This document shows, in pieces, positions 21,882-35,700 of a stretch of DNA of 64,000 nt. Position 1 is the first letter of the stretch. Each line of letters starts with the position of its first letter. The notes beneath the pieces were generated by a model. It worked only from the letters and a program-made list of their open reading frames with translations, had not been told where the DNA came from and did no database searches. Source of the DNA: Dimorphilus gyrociliatus (taxonomy: Eukaryota > Annelida > Polychaeta > Dinophilidae); the NCBI GenBank assembly GCA_904063045.1, contig CAJFCJ010000014.1, forward strand, positions 1-64,000, given 5' to 3'. A program made the position numbers and the translations under genes.

Positions 21882-24800
21882 CTGAAAAATCATTCATTTA
21901 GCATTACTATCACTAATGTGTAAAAAAAATTCAACCTTGCTAGAGTGACGGCATTCTGACTTTTAGAATTCAGGAAGAAAATTTTTTTTTCATATTCTGA
22001 ATAAGACATTATTCCACTGCTTGCTAACTTTTTAAATGATACTAATGCTGTATTAATCTTTTCATTTCTACAGATACTTTCATCAGAATATCCAACTTTC
22101 AATTCAAGTTCTTTGCTTAATTGAACTTTAATTAATGATTGATCAGTATTCCGATGATTGTCAAAAGCATTTGTAATTGATATTCCTGAAATGAAATATT
22201 TTATGTTTACAGGATTAGGCCTATAGAGAATATTAAATTCAAATTGTTCTCAACTGACTTGCCAACCAGTTATTAACAGAATTTACTATTCCATTACTAT
22301 TCCAATATTTTTTACTTTTCTTTTCTTGTTGAAATATTGAAGAAATGATTTGGTTAGTATCCTCTTTATACAATGGCCATTTAAGAGATAAATCAATAGT
22401 ATATGGTACAGTTAACTTTCCATATCCTGACCAATTTAATTTTGAATTGCAGCTAGCCTTCTCCTTTTCAACTGATGTCTGAAAATTATCTATTCTTTTT
22501 TTGTTGGGGAAAAAGATGAAACCACTTTCAGCTTTACCTGAAAGTGAACACTGTTCAGAGGTAAATGCCAATTTGTCATATGATTCTAAAGATATTGGAC
22601 CAATTGAAAAATTTGACATTGAAAGTAAACCAGGAAATGAAAATCCATTAATTTGATATTGAAAGAAGTATTGGAATTTTTTAGGTGAAATTATTGCTTG
22701 TTTTTCAAACATTTCTGATGATTTTGTAGTAGAAATGTTATATTTTATATCAGTATTAAAATTAGTTTTAAATGTTATCTTCAAATAATTCAAACCAGAA
22801 AAAGGTAGGATTTTTGTCTCTAAATTTGTTTCAATCAAAGAAGTAAACTTTGAATTGATTGAAAGTTTTGAATTTGGATTCTAAGGGAAAATGAAAATAT
22901 AGGAAAAGTGTTATCAATTGTTTTTTTTTTATAAATACTTACATTTCTATTGTAATTTGGAAAATGATCTTGAACGAAAAGTTTATGTTCCAGAAACTTA
23001 TCTTGCGATGATTTACCAGTTTTTAACATTAATTTACTAATATCGATAGTATTGATATTCATATCTTGAGAAAGTGATTTTAAATCAATCATTTCAATGG
23101 CCATCCAACCATCTAATAAGGTCCTTAGGCCTACTACATAGCCTAAAGATGGTTGTAATCTATCACCAACAATCAAATCACCTATCCTTGCTTCATAATC
23201 TCTGTTCAAATAATAAAGATTATGTAAAAAGTTGTAATTTCTACATTGAAGCTGATGATTTGATAAAATTTTGATTCCATCAAAATGATCATTTTCCAAT
23301 TGGTCAGGTGAACAATAGACTAATTTCGATTCTAAAAATACATCTTTATTGTGTGTTTTCTCAAATTTCAGGACTCTTTGAAGAAAACCATAAGTATTTT
23401 CAACATGAATGACATCTTTCACCTTTATTTCGATCATCTCTTTTACAATGATGTAATAGGACCATTTTATATTGTCATAATCTTTCTTGTATAGATATTC
23501 TTCACCCAAACATTTGATATTCATTCTCCCTGTGATTCTTCTTCCAGGATGATTCAACTGATGAAGCATTGCTAAATCATCTTTTGAAGGGGGAGTTGAC
23601 TTAAATAGTTCAAGTGGAATATAACTGCCAAATGCACCAGTTGTCTTGAAATGACTATACTCAATTAAATCTAAAGGGTTCGTCTGGTAGGTAACCAGAA
23701 TTTTGTAATTTGATAACGAACTGGTATAGTGTTCAATCCTGTGATGGAGTCCTATACTTTCATCGCTAATTATCACATCTCCAACTTTTAAAGCTAGTCT
23801 ATTTGCATCATCATCGCCATCATCTCCGTTCCCCTCTCTTAAGATGATTATCTCGTATTTATCCTGAAAATCTCCATTCAGACTTTGTTCACTCTGGCAT
23901 TTGAACAGTGTGGTTGAATGAGGTATTTTTTTAACATTTTCTTTGAATCGAATGCTACTCAACCTCTCTTCAGTTGCCAAGTTGGGTGATGGAACGCCAT
24001 TTATACATTTATTCTCATTCCATATTTTACAGCCAGATGGCGTTTCTACAAAGCAATTCATTATATCAATACACTGCTGGCAGTATTGAGTTTTGCTTAT
24101 ATCTGCACAGAACTGTTTTTTACAGTTTAAAGTTGATATTTGATTGGAACAATAATTGGGTCCCATACTAAAACAATTCCAGTAAAACCAATCCGGGCAA
24201 GATCTGTATGGTTTATCAGGTTTTCCCGGAATGCATCTTTGAGTGGTATCACACCATCCGCAGCCATCATTCTTTACGCATGTTGCGCAGGATGTATACC
24301 TTGGACATTTTGATATTGAACATCTGCTACCTTGCCATCCAGGATTGCATTGGCAAACATTTGGGCCAATGCAAGACCCCCGTTTGTTACAGTTGTTAGC
24401 GCAGGTAAACGTGGAACAATCCTCACCTGTCCATCCTGAATTGCAAAGGCATGTTGTTCCATAGCATTCACCTCTTTTGAAACAATTATTTTTACATAAA
24501 CCTAAAATGGCTTGTTTGCATACAAATGATTTGATGATGTTATTTTTAACCAATTGTCCATTTGTTTGTTGAAAATGTTTATCATCATCACTGGTCCATA
24601 TATTGAACTCTATTGAATGGCTGCTATCTTTGTTAGAGTTGGTCAGAAATCGTTGTATATTGCTATTCAATAGATCTTTTCTCGATATTAGAAATGCGTA
24701 ATGACTATCACACCATTTTGTAGCATCCTCATAGGGTAATGGTCCAAAATGAAAGTAGTAGCAAGATTTATCAATATCCTTCCATCCAGTAAGACCGCAA

Positions 24801-27800
24801 TAATTGCTGATATAGCTAGCTTGGGGGATATTTTCAAGAATGGGTGAGTAGTTTAGCTTTTGATTGGATGGATCGTATCTTCCATCATAAATCCTGCTAT
24901 GTACTTCTGAAGAAGCTGTATTTCTACCCCACCAATTTCTTGAACAGTCATTAGTTTCTTTACCAGCTATATGTGTCAAACAAGCAATTTGAAATCCTTC
25001 AGAAATATCATTTAGAATGTTATTGTTAATATGAATATTTAATGCTGAAGTTGCGATCCATGCTGATGTTCCTCTACCAAAAAATCCATTTTGATGAAAG
25101 ATACAATTTTGTATATTTAAACTTTTAATCATTGTAGTTTGTGAATAATGAAAGAGAACATTTCCACTGAGTCTATTATCATTGATGGTGCAGTTTGTCA
25201 TAGAAACATTGGCACCAGATACTTGAATTAAAAAAATATTGTTTGAACACTGTTCAATATGTGTTTGATGTATGTTAACTAAAATATTGTTATTGCCAAA
25301 TATATTCAATTGACGGGCATTGAAATTATGACGGAATGTACACTGAATGAAAGAAACTGTAAAATTGTCATTCAGAAATAAACCAGTTTTAAAAGTAGAA
25401 CATCTAATTCTAATTGAATCTGATATTGAATTTTGAATGTTTAAACGTTTGAAAAACAAATTAGAATGGTAAGCAGTAATATCAATTGAATGTCTGTTGG
25501 AAATGAAATTTAAATTTTCCATGTGAAAATAAGCTTTGAAATCTGCAGATTCAAAATGAATATTTATTGCAGTCTTGCTATTATTCGTAAATGAACTATT
25601 TAGAATGCTGAATTGTGGAGTTGTTTCCTGTTTACAATAGACATATTCCGGTTTGGCAAAGATTGCATATCCTGAAAATGATATCTGTAGTTTGATTGAA
25701 AGTGTTTGATATCTAAGATGTTTAACTGGTACATAGAATTCTGTTTTGTAAGCATGTTTCTCTAAATCAATTGTAGTTTCCTTGTTGCCATGAATTAAAA
25801 TTACTCTTTGCGTGGCTGAAACTCCTTTTAGAAAATATTTAAAAAAACAAATATCCTCGTTAAATCCAAAATTTTCATGAACCAGACTGCCACTTTGCAA
25901 TATCTGGCTTTCCAATTGCAGAACGTGCTCAAATGAATATATTCCATCATTTAGATTGAAAATAGAATAGCTTTTATTCTTCTCAATGGTTTCCATGGTA
26001 ACATTCCACTCAGATTCATATCTCCATCCGCATGTTGATTCTTTAAATGTACATTGAACAACTGTATAAAAAACAAGCAAAACAAACTGGTAGACCGGAA
26101 GCAGAGATTTATCTATTGAATCTCACTACTCACTTGGCCGTTTTACAGAAGAGACAATAAAACTTTCTCCATGATAAACTCCTCTTGTTACTAACTTGAT
26201 ATCATTTTCATAAATGAAGAATAGGTCAACCTGTAATAGAAATTATTTAATGAACTAGATAAGAGACAAGTGTATTTACTATTGGGCCAATACCCACATG
26301 TCGCACATATTGGAAATTGATATATTTAGAAAATGATAGCAGATATGAACTTTTCCCTTTTGGATAGATCCTCAATTGAGCATGAGGGGACCAAAAGATA
26401 ACTTTAACTTTAAAAATATATCCAGTTGGAACTATTAAATTTGTTTTGCAATAAATTTGACTAAAACTGGACCAAGTGAAATCGAACCATAATGGTCCAT
26501 CTTTTAAGTTGAAGACATTTTCCAGGGAACAGTAATAATTGGATAACCAAAATATTGCATTAAAAAAATTGTCTCTTCTCCTTTGATTTTTGACTTGTTG
26601 TGACTTAATTGGTTCTGAAATTTTACTAAAATGGCTATTTTCTATAACTACTCTGTTGAATAGGCCTATGAAATTCACTCCAATTTTACTTATAGACGTT
26701 TCTTGAATGTTAGATATTGTTACTGTATTATCCTCAACACTTCCAAATATACTTAAACCAATTTCTGATCTTGTAAAAAGGGAATCTTTTACGCTAATAT
26801 GCTTAATAAATGCCAAAGCCAGTGTAACACCTTCGAAATGGGCGTTTTGTATGGAAACAACTTCCCCATTCGAAATAAAAAATAACTCTAGTGTTTTCAA
26901 AGAGTGGCAGGAAAAAAGTGGCATAACGCTCTTATTCGTGTTGTCAACAATTTCACAATCAGTTAGCTTTGAAGTATTGTAACAATCCAATGCCCAGGTT
27001 GGATAATATTTCTCTTTTATATAATATAAATCTGGAATGTAATCCGGAGCTGGTAACCTCTTTAAATGATTACAAACAATTTTATTTATATGAATTAGGT
27101 CTAGTAGCTTATCTTCAAGCTTGTCTCGTATATTGAATTGTATTTGTTTGGTTCTTCCTCTCTGGTCTAAAGTCATTAGTAATGATTTTTTATTTAAGAA
27201 AAAGTCATTAAACTTTTGATGCGGCTGCTGCTGTTTCTCTTTCATCACTTTGATATGTTGTTGATGTATAGTTGTTGTTGTTGTTGACTTTTCAAAATAG
27301 ACATTTCCAAATACAGTTAGACTGGTTCCCTCTCTCAAAATAATTGTTGTATTTTGAGATAAAACTGTTAGATTTCCGTTAATTACCGTTTCATCTTGAA
27401 TGAAAACAGTTCCATTGAGTTGTAGGTTTCCTTTGATATATCCGCTCAGTTGTTTTTTGGGTAGATTTCTTTCTATATCATCAAAATATTTCAGTTTAGT
27501 CATGCCAATGTCGGAATAGCTGGGAGATAAATTAATTCTTGCAAATAGGCCATTCACTCTTCCATCATACAGTTTTCTATATGGATTTCCGGTTGTAATA
27601 AAATTACGAGTAATACTAAATTGACAAAGACTGCTGTGATTAAATCCGCACAGATACCGACTGTCAATTTCATAACCACTGCCTTCATTGTTGAAAATGT
27701 TCTCCGAAATGAATGGGAAAGTATCCCCTACGAGTTGTATGGATGCCGAAGAGACGTCATTCCCCGTGAAGATGTTGTTAGTAATGTAATAACGTTGATA

Positions 27801-30198
27801 ATGATGATGAGGGTAGATAAGGTCAGTTGTAATTACAAACTGAGCAATTATACCATGAACTTTGCAGTTTTTAACAAGATTATTTGAAAAATTAAGATTT
27901 GAATTTGAAATGTTAACTTTAAAGACATTAATCGATGTAAAATTTTCAATAATATTATTTCTGAGTATGATAGTCGAGTTGTTCCTCCTCGTTTCGAGTA
28001 TGTCAATGATAGGCCTACTAGATAAGCAATTGACCAAAGTATTATTCTCTATAACCATATCTAGTTGAGAATTGGAAGTTAAAACAAAGTGTTTAATGCG
28101 TAAGTTGACCAATGTATTATTAGCAATGGTTAAACTTTGTTGGGTAGTATAATTGCATGGATGTAACCAGAAAACAACAAAATAATCTCTTAGGGTTCTG
28201 TAAGATACCGAATCAGAAAAGTATTTGTACTGGATAGAATTTTCAAATCTATTGTTAATAGCAATGAAACGCCATTGTTTCATTGTTCGAAATGATGTTA
28301 TTTGAAGAAAATTTTCATGTAAATTGAATATGGCATTATCCCTCAAAATCAAAAAGTTTGGAGAATAAATAACAACATTTGAACTATTAAACTTATTTCT
28401 TTGAATGATAGAAGTTTGAACAGAATATAAAAAGATATTTGAGACAAAATGATTTTCCATTATTATCACTCTTCTAATCCTTTTTATCGCGACATTCATC
28501 TGCAACTTTGGATCCTTTATTTGGAGTTTAAATTATATAATATTGTCATGATAGATATAATACATAATTTACATAATACTGAGTCACGTGATCTAATTGG
28601 TTTAGTGAATCAGTTGACCATTTACAGAAAAAGTAAATTTTTTAAAATTTAATAATTTTAAATTCAAACTCCAAAAAATTGATTTCTTTTAAATTCTAAT
28701 GTGTTAATTTGAATATCTCGATTATTCCAAATACGAAGTCGACTTGATTTGAAATTACAATCAGTTATTGAAATGTTCCTATTTGAATTATGGTTAACTT
28801 GTTGGCCACTTAATAATCTCAAATGGGCATTATCTAAGTAACTTGATTGAATTGTTAACATTTTTGCAAAATCAAGTATGTCCATACCATAGTAACTTTT
28901 AACCAGTGTTGTATTAACTAATTTAAAATTTTGATTTCCATTTCCAAAATATACAATACAATATCGACTGTTTGCCAAATAGGAGTCTGATAGAATGCTT
29001 GTAGTCTCACCTGAAAAAAAGGAGAGGTAAATTTTATTCAACCTTGACCTTTTTTAATATTCATTTCACTTACCAATCTTGGATTTCTCTTTTGATAATA
29101 TCACAAGACCAAAGTAATTTTTATCCAAAATAATTGATGTAAGTTTGTAATTGTAGTTCCTTTTATCATTTTGTATAAAAATAGCTTCTTGTGATATTGA
29201 ATTTCGAATCTGTACATTTCTTTATGAAAAGTTGATATGGAAGAAAATAGTGTAATTTTACAGAGATTTAGAAAGCAACTCACTCAAATAAAATGACATT
29301 AGAATCTTTAAAGTAGAATGTTGCTTGTTCACTCTTTAAATTTGATATTGATACTTGTTTCGAATTCTTTGCCACAATACCGCTGTTTATTGTATCATGG
29401 TGTTTAGCTTTTATCATATATTTATATGCATATTTTGTTATTGTAACTGCAGCTATATATATTCAAAATAGGTATTCAATTTAGTAGATTTAAATTTAGT
29501 ATATTTTTCCACCATTTTTACTGACCTGATGTACAGTTTGCAGGATAATTTAAAGAACAACCATCAACTTGTACACATTGACGAAATTTAGAATATTCCT
29601 TAGAAATATGATGGGAACTTACTCCTGAATATTTTTCAAGCATCTAATAAAAAATAGATTGATTGTTTAAAATTTGATTGTAAAATTTTACAAAGTTGTT
29701 TTTTTTCTTTTACTTCGAGAAAATTTCCAGAATAATTTGGTAAACAGACAGGCAATAGTTTGTAATAGTTTTTATGCTTCCACATTATTTCTATATCTAT
29801 TATAAGAAGAAAAATTTGATTGTCATCTTTTAATACAAAATGCAAGACAAACTTGATTATTTACCTCTATTGCTATTAAAAAGGAATACTAAGGGATCAT
29901 TAGGATTCAATTCAACGTTCATAAAAATTGGATTATTTTCTAATCCATTCATAATCACTTTGCCATCTTCCACTATTATCTTACTAAATTGAGATACAAA
30001 TGTTAAACTTGCACCAGGATTGACAACCAGAGAGGTTGGTCTAATAATCCCACTGATGTTATGGCTTCCGGCAGGAATTACCAAGATTTTGTTATCAAAA
30101 GTCTCATTGTAATTTAAACTAGATACAAAAAACAAATTTTCTAAAACAATTATCATAAAAAAACAAAAAATATTCCAAAAATTGTCTGCTGGAGCCAT
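18635..30198 (-). CDS. giant Bark-beetle/Anakonda-like adhesion protein (12 exons inferred)
   Basis: Inferred exons (high to low): 29865-30198, 29715-29801, 29525-29641, 29289-29453, 29074-29222, 28672-29012, 26280-28502, 26134-26231, 22943-26061, 22259-22880, 21936-22185, 18635-21881, about 3,600 codons. Met 30198 opens a signal peptide. Right-handed beta-helix repeats follow, including an NWWGRN segment like the NYWG motif of Bark proteins. Then come a MAM-like block (about 25640-26060), more helix repeats, a C-type lectin domain (about 24500-24800), two EGF modules, a PSI-like Cys knot (CGWCDT) and an unassigned region. A VWD domain (WGDPHLETLDG, about 21330) is followed by about nine EGF repeats and two cadherin-like repeats (about 18950-19430). 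A single TM (about 18645-18720) ends in a very short basic tail. Drosophila Bark works at tricellular junctions; a cell-contact role here is inference. The VWD, EGF and cadherin tail could in principle be a separate gene, but no signal peptide or gene gap separates it. Confidence 0.75.
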
Positions 30199-30648
30199 TT
30201 TGCTGTAGTCTTTAAGAGAGAAAATATGACACTAGATTTTAAAATTACGCCAGGGGATTCATTTCTAGTTGACATTAGTATTTATTTCAAAAACTATTGT
30301 GAAAGAAAATGTCATTTACAAAGGTAAAAAAAATATCTTTTGAAATTGAAGCAGGAAGAAAATTTCATGATTTTTTGGATTTTTTTCTTCAGTTGTTTGA
30401 TAGTATAATTATTTAAGTCTATATTGGTTTAGTAAAGAATCCCATTCATTGGTTGTATGATATTTACTTTGCACTTGCTTGAGAATTTTATTGATTCTGC
30501 ATTGATAGACAGTAATTGGAAGTTTAGCTTTAATATGAAAAGTTTTGGAGCGTGTCCAATTTTCTTGAAATAATATAATTGGGAAAACCTGGCTCCACGC
30601 TCCACTAAATCACACTGAAACAGACTGTTCTTAATAGCTTGTTGACGG
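30199..30648. promoter_or_regulatory. upstream region of the large adhesion gene
   Basis: This is the 450 bp directly 5' of the start codon at 30198 (minus strand). It is the expected place for the 5' UTR and core promoter. I see no clear TATA or initiator motif, so the label rests on position only. Beyond it lies a MITE insertion. Confidence 0.3.
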
Positions 30649-30852
30649 GGTCGACAGAAAACGTCCACAAATGAGAAATTTCAAGACAAAAATTGGGATT
30701 GAGAAATGGTTAGGCAGAAGAAGACAACAACTGATTTGTACTTAGCAGGATCTCCTCTAAGGGTTAGGAGTAATGGAAAAGGTTAGGTACAGCTAAGGGC
30801 TGGGTTAGGGTTAGGGTAAAAGTATTGATTTGTGGACGTTTTCTGTCGTATC
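30649..30852. mobile_element. MITE family 1, copy A
   Basis: About 204 bp with terminal inverted repeats of at least 21 bases (left core 30652-30672, right core 30828-30848; CGACAGAAAACGTCCACAAA and its complement). The interior contains GGGTTAGGGTTAGGGT. It is nearly identical to the copy at 56878-57082. No open reading frame of note, so it is non-autonomous. A target duplication is not evident for this copy. Confidence 0.85.
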
Positions 30853-30903
30853 CATAGGCTGGAGTGATTCAGCATTTCTCAAGCTGTCCATTTTTGGTTT
30901 CTT

Positions 30904-31137
30904 TTACTGTCTTTTCATCTTGGGTGTTACTATTTTCAGTCTCCCACTTCTAGGCCTATCTTTTAACAATTTTGTTTCTAAAAACTTTTTAATATTCTGA
31001 ACAGTTTTTGGGCTGCACTTATAGAGTTTTGCCACCTTCCTGATAGACATACCAGGCTTTTGAAGAGTATTCAAGATTGATATTCTCGTGTATTCTGAAA
31101 AATTCACCATTTTTCTTAACTTTTGTTATATTATACT
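30904..31137 (-). pseudogene. Tc1-like transposase N-terminal fragment
   Basis: An open stretch encodes a paired-like helix-turn-helix: STRKVAKLYKCS-type spacing is visible (MSIRKVAKLYKCSPKTVQNI), followed by RPRSGR, the GRPR-like hook between the two DNA-binding subdomains of Tc1 transposases. The catalytic half is absent. A stretch resembling the outer end of the Tc1-like element at 53044-54342 lies nearby at about 31480-31660, so this is probably a deleted copy of the same family. Confidence 0.7.
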
Positions 31138-31474
31138 TAAATTGATGTGCCATATATAAACAACCTTAAATAATATTAAAGTGACACTAAGTAACGTTTA
31201 CAGCAAATTTTAAGAATATAGCAGACACTAATGGCCTACTAAAAATAGGCCTCCTATTTATTATACTAAAGAACTAGGCTTAGATAAATGATATTTATGG
31301 TGGAGAGTAGATATGGGATGTCTGCATTAATAAATCAATGGCTGTCAATTTGTTCAACTTGAAATCATCCCACAAATCAAATTTGGATGTCAATATATTT
31401 TTCCTATAGATGCTTGTAAATCTTTTTCTCAGATGATAATTTTTTGTAAACTGCAATCAATTGGTTTGTTTTTG

Positions 31475-31660
31475 TAAGGGCTATTCTGAAGGGTAATCAA
31501 TGGTCTTATCTTTAAAAAAATTTGACTACAATATAGAAAATTTTGTCTAGTTTTATGAGTAATTTTCTCCTAGTTAACAAATTATTTACATATTTTCGTG
31601 AGTATGTATAATTAGATACAAAAAATTTTTGACAAGTCCTCATATAATCCCTAACCCTAA
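31475..31660 (+). repeat. Tc1-like element end/flanking repeat
   Basis: This resembles the reverse complement of 54290-54480: GGGCTATTCTGAAGGGTAATCA matches the complement of TGATTACCCTTCAAAATAGC, followed by TTGTCTAGTTTTA and the GTGAGTATGTATAATTAGATA segment of the terminal repeat. It therefore marks an end of a second copy of the element, or of a larger composite repeat. Confidence 0.65.
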
Positions 31661-32733
31661 GACCTAACCCTAACTAAGCAATATGTCTTTATAATGTTGT
31701 ATCTAAGACAAACCCTATCCCAAAATATTTGAACAATATCAGTATTTCATTTATACTCTTCAGTGAATATACAATGTTTAAAAATATCTGTGGAAATAGA
31801 AGTTTGTTCTACTCATCAACATCATTCTTCATCTTATTTGATAATTTTGAACAATGGTTATATTACAATCAATAATTACAACAAAAAAAGTTATATGTAG
31901 CTTTTTTAAATAATTTAGACTAGTTTAAAAATTTTGGACTTATTCATGATGAATTACAAAGATTAAAAAGAGAGGATCAGGGAGAATAATATGGACAAAG
32001 TCTTTAATGATTGTTAACATAAATACAGGAAAATGATGATAGCTAGATCCCATTGTAATTAGTGTGATAATTATGTATTAATCTTTTATTGGAATTAACT
32101 ACTCAGTTGATAATAAATGAGTTTTATATATCAAAAATATATTTATTGTATTTTTTTAGAATTCAAGAGTCCTTTTTCTCAAGAAAGAACGGACAAGCTT
32201 CCCAAAGGCAAATATATCACATTTTATCATCCCCCCTTCCAAAGGAACTAAAAATTTTGTAGACATAATAACTTTACAAGCCGCTTTTGTCATCTGAAAA
32301 TATTTTCAAATTAATGCAAAAAATAAGTATTTCATCATGTTCCTTTTTTTTTTTACAGTATATGATATCAGATCCATGTTAATGTGACCATCAAAACTGA
32401 AATTATATTCATGACAAAAAGATATAGTAGATAGTGTTTCTTTTGAAATGTAAACAATCATTAAAAGGTCATTAAACTTTCCATAAGAATTTAATGATGT
32501 TAAATCATTTGTTTTTTTAAAATACAAATTATTTTTTTCTTGAACTTCTTGACAAAAAGAGAGACCTTTTTTTTAAAGAAAAAAATATATAATTTTTTTT
32601 TTATACTTTAAAAAAACTGTATGCTTCTCTCTTTTTTTATTACATGAAAGATGCTGTTTTCTAATTATTTCAGTATTCTTTGTTTCACTTTAAAAAGAAA
32701 ATTTTTTAGGAATTTAAAAGAAAAAAAAAACAG
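31661..32733. other. intergenic, AT-rich, no gene recognised
   Basis: It contains telomere-like CCCTAACCCTAA fragments near 31650-31680 and long A/T runs. The only ORF over 60 codons (32306-32527, minus) shows no domain. It lies downstream of the mosaic receptor stop codon at 32734. Confidence 0.5.
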
Positions 32734-35700
32734 TTACATTTGTTTAATGATAGCTTGATTTTTATTTTCTATCTTCTTTAAGATTTCAGCATATGAATGA
32801 AAAAAAGGATTTAAAACAGAATTCATGGGTACCAAAACAAGAATGATGATTGAATACAACTCATTGCTCATTTGAACATTTATGAAAATTGAAATTATTC
32901 CTGAAAATTTAGTAAAAAAGAAAAGTTATATTCAAAATAAAATATATAAGATTTTAATGGTTCTTTAACACTTTTCAGGGTTCAGTATGCTATTTTAGTA
33001 GTAATGTTATCCTATAACTCTTTGGTTGCCTAATCCTGAAAGTTGTTGAAACAGTATCTCTCTATCAGTGTGGAATAAAAAATACATTTTGATTCTCTGT
33101 TTGTCACTAAGGGGAGAGAATTTGCATTCTATTTTATTATACTTATGATTAATTCTTAAACTTTTCTAGCTTTTTGAGACAACAAAAGCTGTTTGAAACC
33201 CTATGAAAAATAATTTTTACGACACATTGTGTAGATGATACAGAAAATATTAATTTTCTTATTTGAACAATTATCATTATAATTTTGCATTAAAGTTTCT
33301 ATTTTCTGTCTCATAAAATTTGAAATTTCCTAAATCATTTGCCAACCTAAAATTGATAGTGGTAGAGAACAAAGAAGATTTGAGATAATAATCAAATAGA
33401 CAGATTTTGACAATGATTTATTCCTCCTGTTTTTAACCATAAAATGTTTCCTACTCTTTTTAACAATAGAAACAATTTTAAAGTAAAAAATGCTATTAAC
33501 AACTGATATAACAAAAATCATAATTCCAAAAATGATTAAAGAATACCATGATGAAATGTTTGAATCACTTCTTATATGAAGTTTAAAACAAATTGGGGAA
33601 TTGTCAAAATAATTCTAAGAAATTGAATAAAATATTTTAAATAGTTCAAGTTGAAAAAAAGAACTTTTTACTTCAAAAAAATAGATTGGAAAGAAACCAA
33701 GGAAAAAACTTAAACCCAAATATATAAATGTTATAAAAGTATTGATTTTCCAACTTAAAAATTGATGCATTGGATACTTGACTACAAAATATTTTTGAAA
33801 ACTAATAAGACATAAACTAATAGTTGAACAGATTAATGCAAAATTCATAATTCCTCCAATAAATTTACAAATAAATCCAGATATCCAAATAGCTTCGTGT
33901 TCGAAAAATGTTCCTTTAAAATATTTATTTGTCACGGCAATAGTTATTAAATACGACGCTATTAAGAGGTCAGAAAATGACATTGTTATATAAAATCCAT
34001 TATACTTCTTCTTTACAGACAGAAAATGAAATGTTAATGTCAATATATTTAGTAAAATGCCAAATAGGCCTAAAAACCATAAGAATATATCCAAATATTT
34101 GGACGCAATTAAATCGGAACACGTGTTGACAATTGAAGAGGATGGTGAACAAAACTGAATAGATTCTGCATATTTTTTTGTCAAACAGCATGCTGTAAAA
34201 TATTTACTTTTCAAAATTTTTAATTTATTCAAAGGTTGAATTAAATTTTTTAATTGTCTATATGGAAGTTCTGTTAGAGATAAATCCAAAAAATGTATAT
34301 TATTCTTTAAAAGAACATTTTTTTCAATTGTATCTATTGTACAGCCTCTCAGAGAAAAGTAGGTCAACATTCTAACCTTTGAAAAAGTGACTGCATTTAA
34401 AGTAGTAATTTTTGTATAAGATAAATCTAATTTTCTAAGAAAAGTTGATAAAGTCAATTGAGAAATTGTTTGTAATGGATTAAAAGATATATCTAAAATT
34501 TCTAGAATATTCTCTTTCGTTATATTTTGATATTTAAAGTGTTGAATATTATTTCTTGTTAAATTTAAAACAATTAAATTTGGAGTTGAAAATCTTTCTA
34601 AAAAATCTTTCAAATTGCTATCAACAATTTCTAATTTTGTCAATTTTGTTGATATATATGACTCAGTTAATAATTTAAAATTAATTATGCTTAATCCTTT
34701 AATATGATGAGGAATTGAAGTTAGTTGAAATTTTTCTCTCCCATTCAAAATATTTGATTGACATTGATATTCATAAAAAAGTTGACAGGAACATTTCCTT
34801 GGACAATAGGAAATATTTTTAGAACAAAATATTTCATCATTTCCTCTTTTACAATTAATTATACCATCACAAATTCTGCTTATATTTATATATTTCATTT
34901 CCTGTTCACATTTGAAAAAACCTTGTGGTTTAAAATATTCTGTTGGACAAAATTTATTGAATAGATATTGAAACAATTTTTATGCTTTCTTTCTACTCAA
35001 CAAAACTCACTACAATTAAATTCATCATCACCATACCAACAATGATTAATTCCATCGCAAACTTGTTCAATAGATATACAATATCTAGATGATTGGCAAA
35101 GATATTCCCCTTTCAAACATTTCTCTCTATCACAATATTTAATTAATGAAAATGGCTCCCTAACTCTAACATCTAAATTTCCAACTGAATTATACTTGAG
35201 GCTACATTTCTTTTTATAATTGTTGACATTTTGATATCTGTTGAAAAAGAACAGTTGAAAGTGATCCAATACAATTATATCATACCTTTCGGAGAGTATT
35301 GAATCAAATTTCTTATCACATTCTACAGAATCTTCATCTGTGCCATCATAACAATCATATACAAAATCACATATAATATCTTTTGATTGACACTTATTAT
35401 TACAGAGAAAATGTGTTTTTGGATTGCAGCCTATAACATTATCTTTCAATATTCAACTATCAAAAAGACTTGTTTTCCTCACCAAAAGAATTATTTCCAT
35501 AAGATTTATAACTACTACAGTCTTCATCACTTGAATCATGACAATTTCTCTCATTATCACAAGTTTCACTTCTCTCAATGCATTGTTTATTTTTACAAGA
35601 TCTAATAATAAAAAACAATGAAATAACAATAATTTAAGGCAAATGCTTAACATTTGAATTGATGAACAAGATTTGTGTTCTTTTAGAGAAAAACTGTTTG

